Assembly: GCA_014190175.1 (NCBI GenBank)
Contig: BJFZ01000002.1
Span: 1-64,000, forward strand
Length of the DNA: 64,000 nt
Origin: Actinomycetes bacterium
Lineage (GTDB): Bacteria > Actinomycetota > Actinomycetes > Nanopelagicales > Nanopelagicaceae
Direction: 5' to 3'
Shown here: positions 1-7,828 of the stretch, one piece after another
How positions within the stretch are numbered: the first letter of the stretch is position 1
How the letters are laid out: each line of letters opens with the position of its first letter
Notes under the pieces: model-generated
Told to the model about the DNA's origin: nothing
The model's database searches: none
The model's input: the letters and a program-made list of their open reading frames with translations, nothing else
Position numbers and translations under genes: made by a program

Positions 1-69
1 GATGGCCGACAGTTGGTGACATTGCGCAGCCGGATTATTAAGCCGCAACTTTCGTTGGCTAATTAACAA

Positions 70-1383
70 CTAACAGTATTGTAAAAATTTATCTAATACT
101 CGAACGCCAAATTTTATCGAACTAACTGGAACTCTCTCGTTTATCCCGTGAAAAAGCGCCATAAAATCTAAATCAGGTGGTAATTTCAAAGGGGCAAAAC
201 CGAAACCGGTGATACCCAATACTGCCAAAGCTTTGTTATCTGTTCCACCGCTCATGCAATATGGAACCGGTATTGCTTCAGGATCTTCAGAAATAATTGC
301 AGCACACATGGCATCAACCAATTTGCCTTCAAACGGGAATTCAAGCGCTGCATCTGTCGCAATTGTTTCAATGCGTACCCCTTCATTTAGTAATGAATGC
401 AACGTTGCCATGAACTCTTCTTCATACCCTGGTAAAAATCTTCCATCAATAGTTGCAGTCGCAGTTTGTGGGATCACGTTGGCTTTGTAACCAGATGCCA
501 ACATTGTTGGGTTAGCGGTGTTACGAGTTGTAGCCCCAATCATCTTGGCCATCGATCCAAGTTGGGCGACAATATTTTCTGGGTGTTCTGGGTCGTATTT
601 CAGATCGCAGGCTTCGGCAACTTTGCCCAGAAAAAAGTTTACCGTCTTGGTTTGCCGAACTGGCCAGTTATGAGTTCCGATCCTTGCCACGCTCTGGCTT
701 AAGGCGGTTATCGCGTTTTCTAAATTGATCATCGAACCATGTCCTGCTGTTCCCTCAGAAATTAGACGCATCCAATGGAAACCTTTTTCGGCATTTTCAA
801 TTAAATAGAATCTTTTTCCATTGGGCAAAGTTGCTGAGAAACCACCAACCTCTGAAATTGCTTCTGAACAATTTTGGAAAAGTTCTGGATGGTTCTGGAC
901 TAACCATCGTGAACCAAAGAGTGAACCAGCTTCCTCATCTGCAAAGAAAGCTAAGACAATATCTCGTGGTGGGATAAATCCGGTACGTTGCCAATCAGCA
1001 ACAAGCGCTAAAATCATGGCATCCATATCTTTCATATCTACTGCGCCACGTCCCCAGATCTCACCATCAATGATTTCACCAGACCATGGATCGTGTTTCC
1101 AATCAGCGACGGTCGCTGGAACAGTATCTAGATGTCCATGTAAAACTAAACCTGGACGAGAACTGTCTACACCCTTAATACGGGCAATCACATTTGCACG
1201 ATTTGGCGCACTCTCTATAATTTGATTCGCAATTCCACAACTCGTTAAAAAATCACTAACAAAAATTGCGATCTCTTTTTCATTTCCATTGCCATCACCA
1301 AAATTAACACTAGGGATTTGAATCAACTTTTGGCATAGAGTTACAGCTTCATTCTCAAGTCGCCCGTAATCGGTGCTTCGCAT
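70..1383 (-). CDS. M20-family metallopeptidase (dipeptidase / deacylase)
   Basis: Zinc-dependent cytosolic hydrolase of the M20 family (ArgE/DapE/carboxypeptidase type). From the first possible start, the metal-binding signature HGHLDT lies near residues 88-93, the bridging Asp in GRGAVDMKD near 122, the EE catalytic/ligand pair near 156-157, and a late His in FHGINE. Length (about 437 aa) fits family members with the lid domain. I chose the ATG at 1383 rather than the upstream GTG at 1401 because a strong GGGGGAG Shine-Dalgarno sits 9 bases before it. Substrate cannot be assigned: M20 enzymes differ only subtly. It is divergent from the tRNA-Leu gene and is not in an operon with an arginine or lysine pathway gene here, so general peptide or N-acyl amino acid turnover is the safer guess. 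Confidence 0.88.
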   Translation of the reverse strand: MRSTDYGRLENEAVTLCQKLIQIPSVNFGDGNGNEKEIAIFVSDFLTSCGIANQIIESAPNRANVIARIKGVDSSRPGLVLHGHLDTVPATVADWKHDPWSGEIIDGEIWGRGAVDMKDMDAMILALVADWQRTGFIPPRDIVLAFFADEEAGSLFGSRWLVQNHPELFQNCSEAISEVGGFSATLPNGKRFYLIENAEKGFHWMRLISEGTAGHGSMINLENAITALSQSVARIGTHNWPVRQTKTVNFFLGKVAEACDLKYDPEHPENIVAQLGSMAKMIGATTRNTANPTMLASGYKANVIPQTATATIDGRFLPGYEEEFMATLHSLLNEGVRIETIATDAALEFPFEGKLVDAMCAAIISEDPEAIPVPYCMSGGTDNKALAVLGITGFGFAPLKLPPDLDFMALFHGINERVPVSSIKFGVRVLDKFLQYC

Positions 1384-1402
1384 TTGCGTATTCTCCCCCA
1401 CT

Positions 1403-1432
1403 TTGAACTCTAAAACGTGATTTTGATAGGGT
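1403..1432 (+). promoter_or_regulatory. Candidate promoter for tRNA-Leu
   Basis: TTGAAC at 1403-1408 and TAGGGT at 1427-1432 are separated by 18 bases, resembling a sigma-A type -35/-10 pair (TTGACN / TANNNT). The -10 ends 27 bases before the tRNA 5' end. It overlaps the upstream region of the divergent M20 gene. Pattern match only. Confidence 0.4.
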
Positions 1433-1459
1433 ACCTTTTGTCATGGCTCAACATCATCT

Positions 1460-1543
1460 GACCGGGTGGCGGAATTGGCAGACGCGCTAGCTTGAGGTGC
1501 TAGTTCTCGCAAGGGATTCGGGGTTCAAGTCCCCGTTCGGTCA
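1460..1543 (+). tRNA. tRNA-Leu (anticodon GAG)
   Basis: An 84-base class II tRNA. The acceptor stem GACCGGG pairs with TTCGGTC (two G-U pairs). The anticodon stem CTAGC/GCTAG (1487-1491, 1499-1503) encloses the loop TTGAGGT with anticodon GAG at 1494-1496, reading CUU and CUC codons. A long variable arm follows, as expected for leucine tRNAs, and then a T arm with TTCAAGT. CCA is not encoded: the discriminator A at 1543 is followed by CAAT. Confidence 0.96.
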
Positions 1544-1579
1544 CAATTAATAGCAAAACCAAAGCAGGATGGAGTTTTT

Positions 1580-2551
1580 GTGCGGGCGATTTCTATAAAA
1601 GGTGTGGGTTCACCTGATCTGCTCCAAGTGGTGGATCTCCCTACGCCCATCTCCTCACATAATCCAGGCGAGCAGATTCTTATTGAAGTTGAAATGGCTG
1701 GCATTAATTTTTTCGATATTTATCAACGACGGGGCGAAAGGCCAATGAACTTTCCCGGAATTTTAGGGGTAGAAGGAATCGGCATTATCTTAGACAGTTC
1801 GATACCGCTACAAAATTTCAAAATCGGTGATCGAGTTGGCTGGGCTGGTGGTGCAAAATCATATGCTGATTTCGTAACTCTTAGTGAGGATCAGTTGATT
1901 CCTTTACCAGCAAATATCGCTCCGGAAAATTTACTACCGTTACTTTTGCAAGGATTAACCGCTCACTTTCTGGCAACTTCCTCACATGTGGCTTCCTCAA
2001 AAACTACTGCTCTTGTAACAGCAGCATCTGGCGGTGTTGGATCTATCTTAATTCAATTGTTGAAACGCAGCGGTGCTCGAGTCATTCCCGTTACCTCCAC
2101 CCCTATAAAAGTTGAAAAGTTGCAGCAATTAGGTTTTGAACACAGTTGTATCTATACAGAAATGAAGGAACAGGTCAAAGTTTTAACCAAAGGCTTGGGA
2201 GTTAATGTTGTTTATGACAGCGTTGGAAAAGATACTTTTGGCCAAACCATAGAACTTGTGGCTAGAAGGGGTGACATGGTGCTTTACGGTGCTGCTAGTG
2301 GACCGGTTGAACCAGTTAATCCACTATCTCTGACCAGAAATTCAATCTATCTTTCTCGTCCCACCCTTTCAGATTTCATACCTACTTTTGCCGAGAAAAA
2401 GGAACGGATTAACGACCTTGTTAGCGCCCAGCTATCTGGTGCCCTGGTACTGACTCCACTTCAACTTTTTACCTTCGAGGAGGCTGCCAAAGCGCATCGC
2501 TTGCTCGAAAGTGGAATGGCTGGCGGTAAGTTAGCCTTCACAAGAGGATAA
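1580..2551 (+). CDS. Zinc-independent quinone oxidoreductase-like MDR protein
   Basis: Medium-chain dehydrogenase/reductase of the NADPH:quinone reductase (Qor) branch. The N-terminal GroES-like half has GINFFDIYQRRG, typical of Qor-like proteins, and lacks the cysteine-rich structural zinc loop. The Rossmann half has TAASGGVGSILIQ near residues 148-160 for NADPH binding. 323 aa is the normal length. The GTG start at 1580 is preceded by AGGATGGAG. It probably reduces quinones or other reactive carbonyl/enone compounds; the true substrate is unknown. It begins a short plus-strand run with a small membrane protein and apt. The 3' end carries a near-duplicate 9-bp unit spanning the stop codon. 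Confidence 0.85.
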   Translation: MRAISIKGVGSPDLLQVVDLPTPISSHNPGEQILIEVEMAGINFFDIYQRRGERPMNFPGILGVEGIGIILDSSIPLQNFKIGDRVGWAGGAKSYADFVTLSEDQLIPLPANIAPENLLPLLLQGLTAHFLATSSHVASSKTTALVTAASGGVGSILIQLLKRSGARVIPVTSTPIKVEKLQQLGFEHSCIYTEMKEQVKVLTKGLGVNVVYDSVGKDTFGQTIELVARRGDMVLYGAASGPVEPVNPLSLTRNSIYLSRPTLSDFIPTFAEKKERINDLVSAQLSGALVLTPLQLFTFEEAAKAHRLLESGMAGGKLAFTRG

Positions 2552-2558
2552 AGAGGAT
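2542..2558 (+). repeat. 9-bp tandem duplication over a stop codon
   Basis: AAGAGGATA (2542-2550) is followed directly by AAGAGGAT (2551-2558). The first copy overlaps the stop codon (TAA, 2549-2551) of the quinone-oxidoreductase gene. 1.9 copies only, so weak on its own; it resembles the other short gene-end repeats in this window. Confidence 0.55.
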
Positions 2559-2585
2559 GCAGATTTAAGAAAGGCAGGGAATTCA

Positions 2586-2861
2586 ATGGAGGACTTAGCA
2601 TTATTGGTTGCGATGATTCTATTTTTCCCAGCGATCTTGGCCCCCCTCGCCTTGGGTTTAACTTTCATGAAACGTAAAAGATGGCACATATTTTTTATCT
2701 TGCCAGTATCGATTATGGCTTCATCAATCAGCGGTCCCTTAATTTTATCAAATATAAGCACCGGTGGAACAGTTATGGGATTCATTGGCTTAGCGTGCTC
2801 ATTGCTAGCAGTTTGGCGTTGGGTAAAATCAGCACCTCCTAAACCATTGCGTGAAGATTAA
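2586..2861 (+). CDS. Small integral membrane protein, unknown
   Basis: I do not recognise this 91-aa protein. It is very hydrophobic, with three likely membrane segments (about residues 5-25, 34-55, 60-80) separated by a basic KRKRW loop near 29-33, and ends in a charged, proline-containing tail. It sits 34 bases after the quinone oxidoreductase and 8 bases before apt, so it is probably co-transcribed with both. AAAGGCAGGG upstream is a reasonable Shine-Dalgarno. The continuous frame, membrane pattern and tight packing argue for a real gene; no function can be assigned. Confidence 0.65.
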   Translation: MEDLALLVAMILFFPAILAPLALGLTFMKRKRWHIFFILPVSIMASSISGPLILSNISTGGTVMGFIGLACSLLAVWRWVKSAPPKPLRED

Positions 2862-2869
2862 TACTCACA

Positions 2870-3403
2870 ATGATTGACTCACTTTCGAAAGCCCAAGCGC
2901 TAATTAAAGATGTTTCTGATTATCCAAAACCTGGTGTAATTTTCAAAGATATCACTCCGTTAGTTGCTAATGCTCAAGCCTTCACATTATGCGTAGATGC
3001 CATGGCCGGATCTATGTCGGGAGCCACGCACGTTGCCGGATTGGAAGCCCGTGGATTTGTATTTGCAGCAGCGATAGCGGCAAGACACAATTTAGGATTT
3101 GTTTTGTTGCGTAAACCTGGAAAACTTCCACGAGAAGTGCATAAAGTTCAATACGCACTCGAATATGGATTTGATTCACTTGAGTTGCATAAAGATCAAT
3201 TAGGAAATCTTGATAAAGTAATCATTGTTGATGATGTATTGGCTACCGGCGGTACTTTAAGTGCTGGAATTACTTTGGTTGGTTTAACTGGAGCGGAAAT
3301 CCTAGGTTCAGTTGTTTTAGGGGAAATTCCATTCTTAAACGGAAGAAAGAAGATTGCAGTAGATCATCCCGGCCACAGAATTGAAGCAATTTTCGAATTT
3401 TAA
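2870..3403 (+). CDS. apt: Adenine phosphoribosyltransferase
   Basis: Salvages adenine to AMP using PRPP in the cytosol. The PRPP-binding motif VIIVDDVLATGGT is at residues 117-129, with the family hallmarks YPKPGVIFKDITP (18-30) and GLEARGFVFA (57-66) before it. 177 aa is typical. The gene begins 8 bases after a small membrane protein gene and ends 2 bases before the convergent ABC-F gene, with no room for a terminator. In Streptomyces, as I recall, apt sits between secF and relA; here those two are adjacent (near 55.6 kb) and apt has moved about 50 kb. Confidence 0.96.
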   Translation: MIDSLSKAQALIKDVSDYPKPGVIFKDITPLVANAQAFTLCVDAMAGSMSGATHVAGLEARGFVFAAAIAARHNLGFVLLRKPGKLPREVHKVQYALEYGFDSLELHKDQLGNLDKVIIVDDVLATGGTLSAGITLVGLTGAEILGSVVLGEIPFLNGRKKIAVDHPGHRIEAIFEF

Positions 3404-3405
3404 TT

Positions 3406-5004
3406 TTATTCCAACATGATTAAATCTAGATACTCCTCATTCCACAAATCCTCTTCCCCATCAGGTAGTAAAAGAACTCGCTCTGGTTTTAAGGAAACCA
3501 CTGCGCCCTCATCATGTGAAACTAAGATAACTGAACCTTGATATTCGCTTAATGCCCCTAGAATTTCATCACGTGATGCTGGATCTAAGTTGTTAGTTGG
3601 TTCATCTAATAAGAGCACATTTGCGGCGCTCACCACTAACATCGCAAGGGCAAGCCTAGTTTTTTCCCCGCCACTTAAAACTTTTACTGGTTTTTTAACA
3701 TCATCACCTGAAAACAAAAAAGAACCTAAAACATTACGAGCCTCTGGTTCGCGAATATCATCAGCCGAACTCAACATATTTTCAAGAACAGTTCTTTCGT
3801 AATCTAGAGATTCATGTTCCTGTGCGTAATACCCTATTTTCAATCCATGGCCGGCGACAACTTCACCTGTATCGGATTCCAACTCCCCCGCCAATATCCG
3901 CAATAAAGTGGTTTTGCCGGCACCGTTTAAACCCAAAATCACAACCCGGGATCCTTTGTCGATTGCCAAATCCACATCAGTAAATATTTCAAGTGAGCCA
4001 TAAGATTTACTTAAACCAGTAGCCGAAAGTGGAGTCTTTCCACAGGGCGACGGAGTTGGAAAACGTAGCCTTGCCACACGATCACTTTTACGTTCATCTT
4101 CGAGATTAGAAAGCAATTTCTCGGCACGACGGAACATACCTTGCGCGGCTTTAGCTTTCGTCGCCTTGGCGCGCATCTTCTCGGCTTGCTTCTCAAGAAT
4201 GGCAGCTCGCTTTTCAGCATTCGCTCGTTCGCTTTTACGGCGATGTTCATCGGCTTCTCGTTGTTGTAAATACTTCTTCCATCCCATGTTGTATACGTCA
4301 ATAACATTTCGATTGGCATCTAAATAAAATACTTTATTAACCACTGTTTCAATTAAGGCAACATCGTGACTGATAACTACTAAGCCACCTGCATACTTTG
4401 CTAAAAATTCCCGTAACCAGTTGATGGAATCAGCATCCAAATGGTTCGTCGGTTCATCCAGCAATAAAGTTTCGGCGCCACTAAAAAGAATCCGCGCTAA
4501 CTCCACTCTCCTGCGTTGACCACCGCTTAATGATCCGATGTTTTGCTCAAATAACCGCTCTGGTATTCCTAAATTTGTGGCGATAGCTTCGGCCTCAGCA
4601 GTTGCCGAATAACCACCTGCAGCATTAAATTCACTATCAGCTCTTGAATACTTAGCAAGGACCGCCTCTAACTCCTCGCCTTCGGTATTAGCCATCGCTT
4701 CTTCTGCTTGGCGCATTCGCTCTACAATTAGATCTAGTCCACGTACTGACAAAATCCGATCTAAAACAGTGCCTGCTTCATCACCCGTACGCGGGTCTTG
4801 TGGAAGATACCCAATGGTGCCGCTTCGATTTACTTGGCCACCGGCGGGCAATGTTTGACCTGCTAGTACTTTCGCGAGAGTGCTTTTTCCGGCACCATTC
4901 CTGCCAACAAAACCAATGCGATCACCGCTATTTATTCGGATACTCACTCCAGAGACCAAAAGTCGCGCACCCGCACGTAGCTCTAAACTCGAAGTAGCAA
5001 TCAC
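3406..5004 (-). CDS. ABC-F family ATPase (ribosome-associated type)
   Basis: Soluble protein with two tandem ABC ATPase domains and no membrane segments, as in ABC-F translation factors. Walker A motifs GRNGAGKST and GLNGAGKTT, signature motifs LSGGQRRR and LSGGEKTR, and Walker B LLLDEPTNHLD/LLLDEPTNNLD are all intact. A charged, Lys/Arg/Ala-rich linker (about residues 240-310) joins the domains, as the P-site tRNA interaction motif does in this family. The GTG at 5004 gives the usual N-terminus (M)IATSSLELRAGARLL; the frame stays open to a GTG at 5043, and an ATG at 5016 is another option. Which subfamily (EttA, Uup or resistance type) is not clear. Convergent with apt. Confidence 0.9.
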   Translation of the reverse strand: MIATSSLELRAGARLLVSGVSIRINSGDRIGFVGRNGAGKSTLAKVLAGQTLPAGGQVNRSGTIGYLPQDPRTGDEAGTVLDRILSVRGLDLIVERMRQAEEAMANTEGEELEAVLAKYSRADSEFNAAGGYSATAEAEAIATNLGIPERLFEQNIGSLSGGQRRRVELARILFSGAETLLLDEPTNHLDADSINWLREFLAKYAGGLVVISHDVALIETVVNKVFYLDANRNVIDVYNMGWKKYLQQREADEHRRKSERANAEKRAAILEKQAEKMRAKATKAKAAQGMFRRAEKLLSNLEDERKSDRVARLRFPTPSPCGKTPLSATGLSKSYGSLEIFTDVDLAIDKGSRVVILGLNGAGKTTLLRILAGELESDTGEVVAGHGLKIGYYAQEHESLDYERTVLENMLSSADDIREPEARNVLGSFLFSGDDVKKPVKVLSGGEKTRLALAMLVVSAANVLLLDEPTNNLDPASRDEILGALSEYQGSVILVSHDEGAVVSLKPERVLLLPDGEEDLWNEEYLDLIMLE

Positions 5005-5124
5005 ATGAGAGATCATCTCACGATACGGATGCGAGAATTTCACAGTTTCCGGATATAATTAATGTCATTAGTAAATACCTGCGAAATTTATCTTTTATCT
5101 ATTCAATAAATAATGAGGGAATAA

Positions 5125-6168
5125 ATGTTGAAAACACGTGGATACGCTGCTTTAACTGCTAGTGCTCAAATTGCACCTTTTGAGTTTGAAAGACGTGAGC
5201 CTAGATCTGAAGATGTGGTGATTGAAATCACCTATGCAGGTATCTGTCATTCAGATATCCATCAGGTTCGTGAGGAGTGGGGATCAGCATTATTCCCAAT
5301 GGTTCCAGGGCATGAGATTGTTGGAAAAGTCATTGCTGTCGGTGCGAAAGCAAAGAAGTTCTCAGTTGGACAAAATGTAGGGGTTGGCGTCTTTGTTGAC
5401 TCTTGCCGTAAATGTGAAAATTGTTTAGCCGGTGTGGAGCAGTACTGCATGGAGGGCATGACCGGTACTTACAACGGCCTAGAACGCGACGGAGTAACCG
5501 TTGCTCAAGGTGGATACTCGAAAATTATCGTTGTTGCTGAAGATTATGTAGTTAAGATTCCAGCAAATCTCGAATTGGCTAACGTAGCTCCACTTTTATG
5601 TGCTGGTATCACTCTCTATTCACCATTACGACATTGGAATGCTGGACCTGGTAAAAAAATTGCAATTCTAGGTTTAGGTGGCTTGGGTCATATGGGTGTC
5701 AAATATGCAAAGGCGATGGGTGCTGAAGTGACGGTATTTTCACACTCCCCCGAGAAAGGTGAAGATGCGTTAGCAATGGGCGCAACTCATTTCGTAGCAA
5801 AAGCCAATAAAGAAGATTTCAAGAGACTTGCCAAAAACTTTGACTTAATCCTAAATACAGTCTCTGTTGACCTCAACCTGGAAGATTATTTGGGAATGCT
5901 TAAATTAGATGGAACATTGGTACTAATCGGTTTGCCTGGAGCTCCTTACAGTGTTCCAGCAGGTGTTCTACTTGGCCAACGTCGACGATTAGCCGGTTCG
6001 ATGATTGGTGGAGTTCGCGAATTGCAGGAGATGTTGGATTTCTCAGGAGAACATAACATCACAAGTGATGTCGAAGTTATCACACCTGATTACATCAATA
6101 CCGCATGGGATCGAACCGTTAAATCTGATGTCAAATATAGATTTGTAATTGATATCTCTAAAATTTAA
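5125..6168 (+). CDS. Zinc-dependent alcohol dehydrogenase, CAD/YahK type
   Basis: NAD(P)H-dependent zinc alcohol dehydrogenase, probably reducing aldehydes. The catalytic zinc site is seen in GICHSDIHQ (Cys about 41) and PGHE (about 64-67), the structural zinc cluster in CRKCENC...YC (about residues 93-109), and the cofactor site in LGLGGLGHMGVK (about 178-189). The SxxW/HE pattern and 347-aa length match the cinnamyl-alcohol-dehydrogenase/YahK group. GAGGG lies 5 bases before the ATG, and a perfect TATAAT is at 5054-5059 without a good -35. The stop TAA is followed at once by an in-frame TGA and a 10-bp tandem repeat shared with the convergent DUF554 gene. Confidence 0.92.
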   Translation: MLKTRGYAALTASAQIAPFEFERREPRSEDVVIEITYAGICHSDIHQVREEWGSALFPMVPGHEIVGKVIAVGAKAKKFSVGQNVGVGVFVDSCRKCENCLAGVEQYCMEGMTGTYNGLERDGVTVAQGGYSKIIVVAEDYVVKIPANLELANVAPLLCAGITLYSPLRHWNAGPGKKIAILGLGGLGHMGVKYAKAMGAEVTVFSHSPEKGEDALAMGATHFVAKANKEDFKRLAKNFDLILNTVSVDLNLEDYLGMLKLDGTLVLIGLPGAPYSVPAGVLLGQRRRLAGSMIGGVRELQEMLDFSGEHNITSDVEVITPDYINTAWDRTVKSDVKYRFVIDISKI

Positions 6169-6169
6169 T

Positions 6170-6195
6170 GAAGGTCAATGAAGGTCAATGAAGGT
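6170..6195. repeat. 10-bp tandem repeat between two convergent gene ends
   Basis: The unit TGAAGGTCAA repeats with a 10-base period, two full copies plus TGAAGGT, starting just after the alcohol dehydrogenase stop. On the minus strand the same repeat contains the last codons and the TGA stop (6187-6185) of the DUF554 gene. Because 10 is not a multiple of 3, the repeated TGA falls in different frames on the plus strand. Confidence 0.85.
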
Positions 6196-6910
6196 TAGCC
6201 ACTAAAACAGCTAAGAGTGGCGCGATGGCAAGAGCAGGCAACAAATCTCCGATGGCGATTATTTTGATGTTCAGTAATCGCATTCCTATTCCTACGAGCA
6301 GCATTCCACCAACACTGGTCATCGCTGCTATTTGATACTCCGCCAAAACTGAACCTAATGCGAAACCAACAGCGCTCCATGCGCCTTGATATACAAGGAC
6401 TGAAAGAGCAGAAGCAGCAACTCCCCAGCCAAGTGCTGCAGCAAAAGCTATTGCGGCAAATCCATCCATCACACTCTTAAGAATCAAAAGTGAGTTTCCC
6501 TCACCAAGGCCATCACTAATACTTCCTAAAATCGCCATCGGTCCTACACAAAAAATCAAGGAAGCGCTGACAAAGCCGGTAACAAAATTTCCATCATCTG
6601 ATTTAGAAAATTTCCGCTCAAGAACCTTGCCTAATCCATTTAAGCGATCTTCAATCCGTAAAGCAGAACCAATCAAGCCACCTATTAATAAGGATCCAAG
6701 CACAACTAAAATAGGCCACCCTTCACCCACTGCTTTCACAAAATCTGCATTCCACATTGCTGAGGCGGCACCCGCTGCAGCTAAAAAGGAAACCAATCCG
6801 AGTGCATCGGTAACTAGAGTGCGGGTTCTGCCGGGAATTCGACCACCTATGAGAGTGCCTAAAGCGGTACCAATCAAAATTGCTACAACATTTATTATTG
6901 TACCGATCAT
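6185..6910 (-). CDS. DUF554 family membrane protein (YdfK-like)
   Basis: Polytopic inner membrane protein of 241 aa with about seven hydrophobic segments and many small residues (GTALGTLIGGRIPGR near 13-27; VGPMAILGSISDGLGEG near 121-137), characteristic of DUF554/YdfK proteins. Function of the family is unestablished. The start overlaps the stop of uppP by 4 bases, so the two are co-transcribed. Its last codons lie inside the 10-bp tandem repeat at 6170-6195, so expansion of the repeat would leave the C-terminus intact while lengthening the 3' untranslated tail. Confidence 0.86.
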   Translation of the reverse strand: MIGTIINVVAILIGTALGTLIGGRIPGRTRTLVTDALGLVSFLAAAGAASAMWNADFVKAVGEGWPILVVLGSLLIGGLIGSALRIEDRLNGLGKVLERKFSKSDDGNFVTGFVSASLIFCVGPMAILGSISDGLGEGNSLLILKSVMDGFAAIAFAAALGWGVAASALSVLVYQGAWSAVGFALGSVLAEYQIAAMTSVGGMLLVGIGMRLLNIKIIAIGDLLPALAIAPLLAVLVANLH

Positions 6911-7782
6911 AAGAACTTCACCACAGAGATAATGCCTATTATTAAGCAGTAAATCGCAAACGGATACAATGTGTGATTCTTAAACCATTTGACCAGTATT
7001 TTTACCGAAATATATGTGCCAAGCGCCGCAATAATCGATCCAACAATAACTGGTCCAAGTATGTGGCTAATCTCTGGATGAAATAAATCAGGGATTTTTA
7101 GCAATCCAGCTCCGAGAATTACTGGTGTTGCTAAAAGAAAAGCAAAATCAGAGGCCGCCGAATGTGACAACCCTCTGTTTAGTCCAGCGCCCATAGTTAC
7201 ACCAAATCTGCTGATCCCAGGAAGCAAAGCGGCTGACTGAGCAACCCCGATTGTGAAGGCATTTTGAAAAGAAATCCGATGAATAAGAGTTTCATCTGAG
7301 TCGGTAACTGTTTTCCTTTTACTTGATTTCTCGGCAATTATCAAAATAACTCCGTTTAGAGTTAGAAAAATACTTGCCGCCAGCGGTTCCGAAAACAAAA
7401 CTTGGAAATCCCGCTCAAACGCGATGCCCAAAACCCCAACCGGTACCGTTGCAAGTAAAATCAACCAGATAATTCTTGATTCTGGCGTTTCCAACGAACG
7501 CGATTTCAAACTTCTAAAAAATGCTTTGATTAATTGCAGCCACCGTTTCCAAAAAATCAGTAATAAAGTTATCGCACTAGCCGCGTGCAATGCGATTATC
7601 ATCAATAAATAAGGAGACTCCCCATCAGTTGTATTAGTTAGAAATGAGCTCCAACTCCCGCCAATCCATGCTGGTACTAAAATCGAATGACCCAGACTTG
7701 AAATCGGAAATAACTCAGTTATCCCTTGCAAAAAACCAGTTAAAATCGCTTGCCAATAAGAAAGTTCAAGTTGTGTAGCCAT
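6907..7782 (-). CDS. uppP: Undecaprenyl-diphosphatase
   Basis: Membrane phosphatase that recycles undecaprenyl pyrophosphate to the lipid carrier for peptidoglycan and other polymers. The (E/Q)xxxE motif is present as QGITE, followed by LFPISSLGHS near residues 20-33, and the second active-site motif as PGISRFGVT, which keeps the key Ser-Arg and Thr but has Phe where most relatives have a second Ser. About eight membrane segments. The frame opens at 7788, but the ATG at 7782 lies 7 bases after TATCCT, so a leaderless start there is attractive. Overlaps the DUF554 gene by 4 bases; divergent from the YczE-like gene across 40-46 bases. Confidence 0.92.
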   Translation of the reverse strand: MATQLELSYWQAILTGFLQGITELFPISSLGHSILVPAWIGGSWSSFLTNTTDGESPYLLMIIALHAASAITLLLIFWKRWLQLIKAFFRSLKSRSLETPESRIIWLILLATVPVGVLGIAFERDFQVLFSEPLAASIFLTLNGVILIIAEKSSKRKTVTDSDETLIHRISFQNAFTIGVAQSAALLPGISRFGVTMGAGLNRGLSHSAASDFAFLLATPVILGAGLLKIPDLFHPEISHILGPVIVGSIIAALGTYISVKILVKWFKNHTLYPFAIYCLIIGIISVVKFL

Positions 7783-7790
7783 TTGCATAA

Positions 7791-7810
7791 GGATATATGG
7801 ATATATGGAT
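7791..7810. repeat. 8-bp tandem repeat in a divergent promoter gap
   Basis: GGATATAT at 7791-7798 and 7799-7806, then GGAT. It fills half of the gap between uppP and the YczE-like gene. On the minus strand it generates overlapping TATATCC/TATCCT boxes upstream of uppP, so copy number could shift or duplicate the -10 element. Confidence 0.7.
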
Positions 7811-7816
7811 TTCGCC

Positions 7817-7822
7817 TAAGAT
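7817..7822 (+). promoter_or_regulatory. Candidate -10 box for leaderless YczE-like mRNA
   Basis: TAAGAT (TANNNT form) ends 6 bases before the ATG at 7829 and there is no Shine-Dalgarno. In actinobacteria this spacing is typical of transcripts that begin at the start codon. No convincing -35 is visible. Confidence 0.4.
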
Positions 7823-7828
7823 GCTGCT

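Noticed and set aside
1..66. Possible C-terminal tail of a plus-strand gene entering from the left edge
   Set aside because: Two frames are open from the edge (ending with TAA at 39-41 and 64-66). Neither 12-21 residue tail is recognisable and neither can be preferred without upstream sequence.
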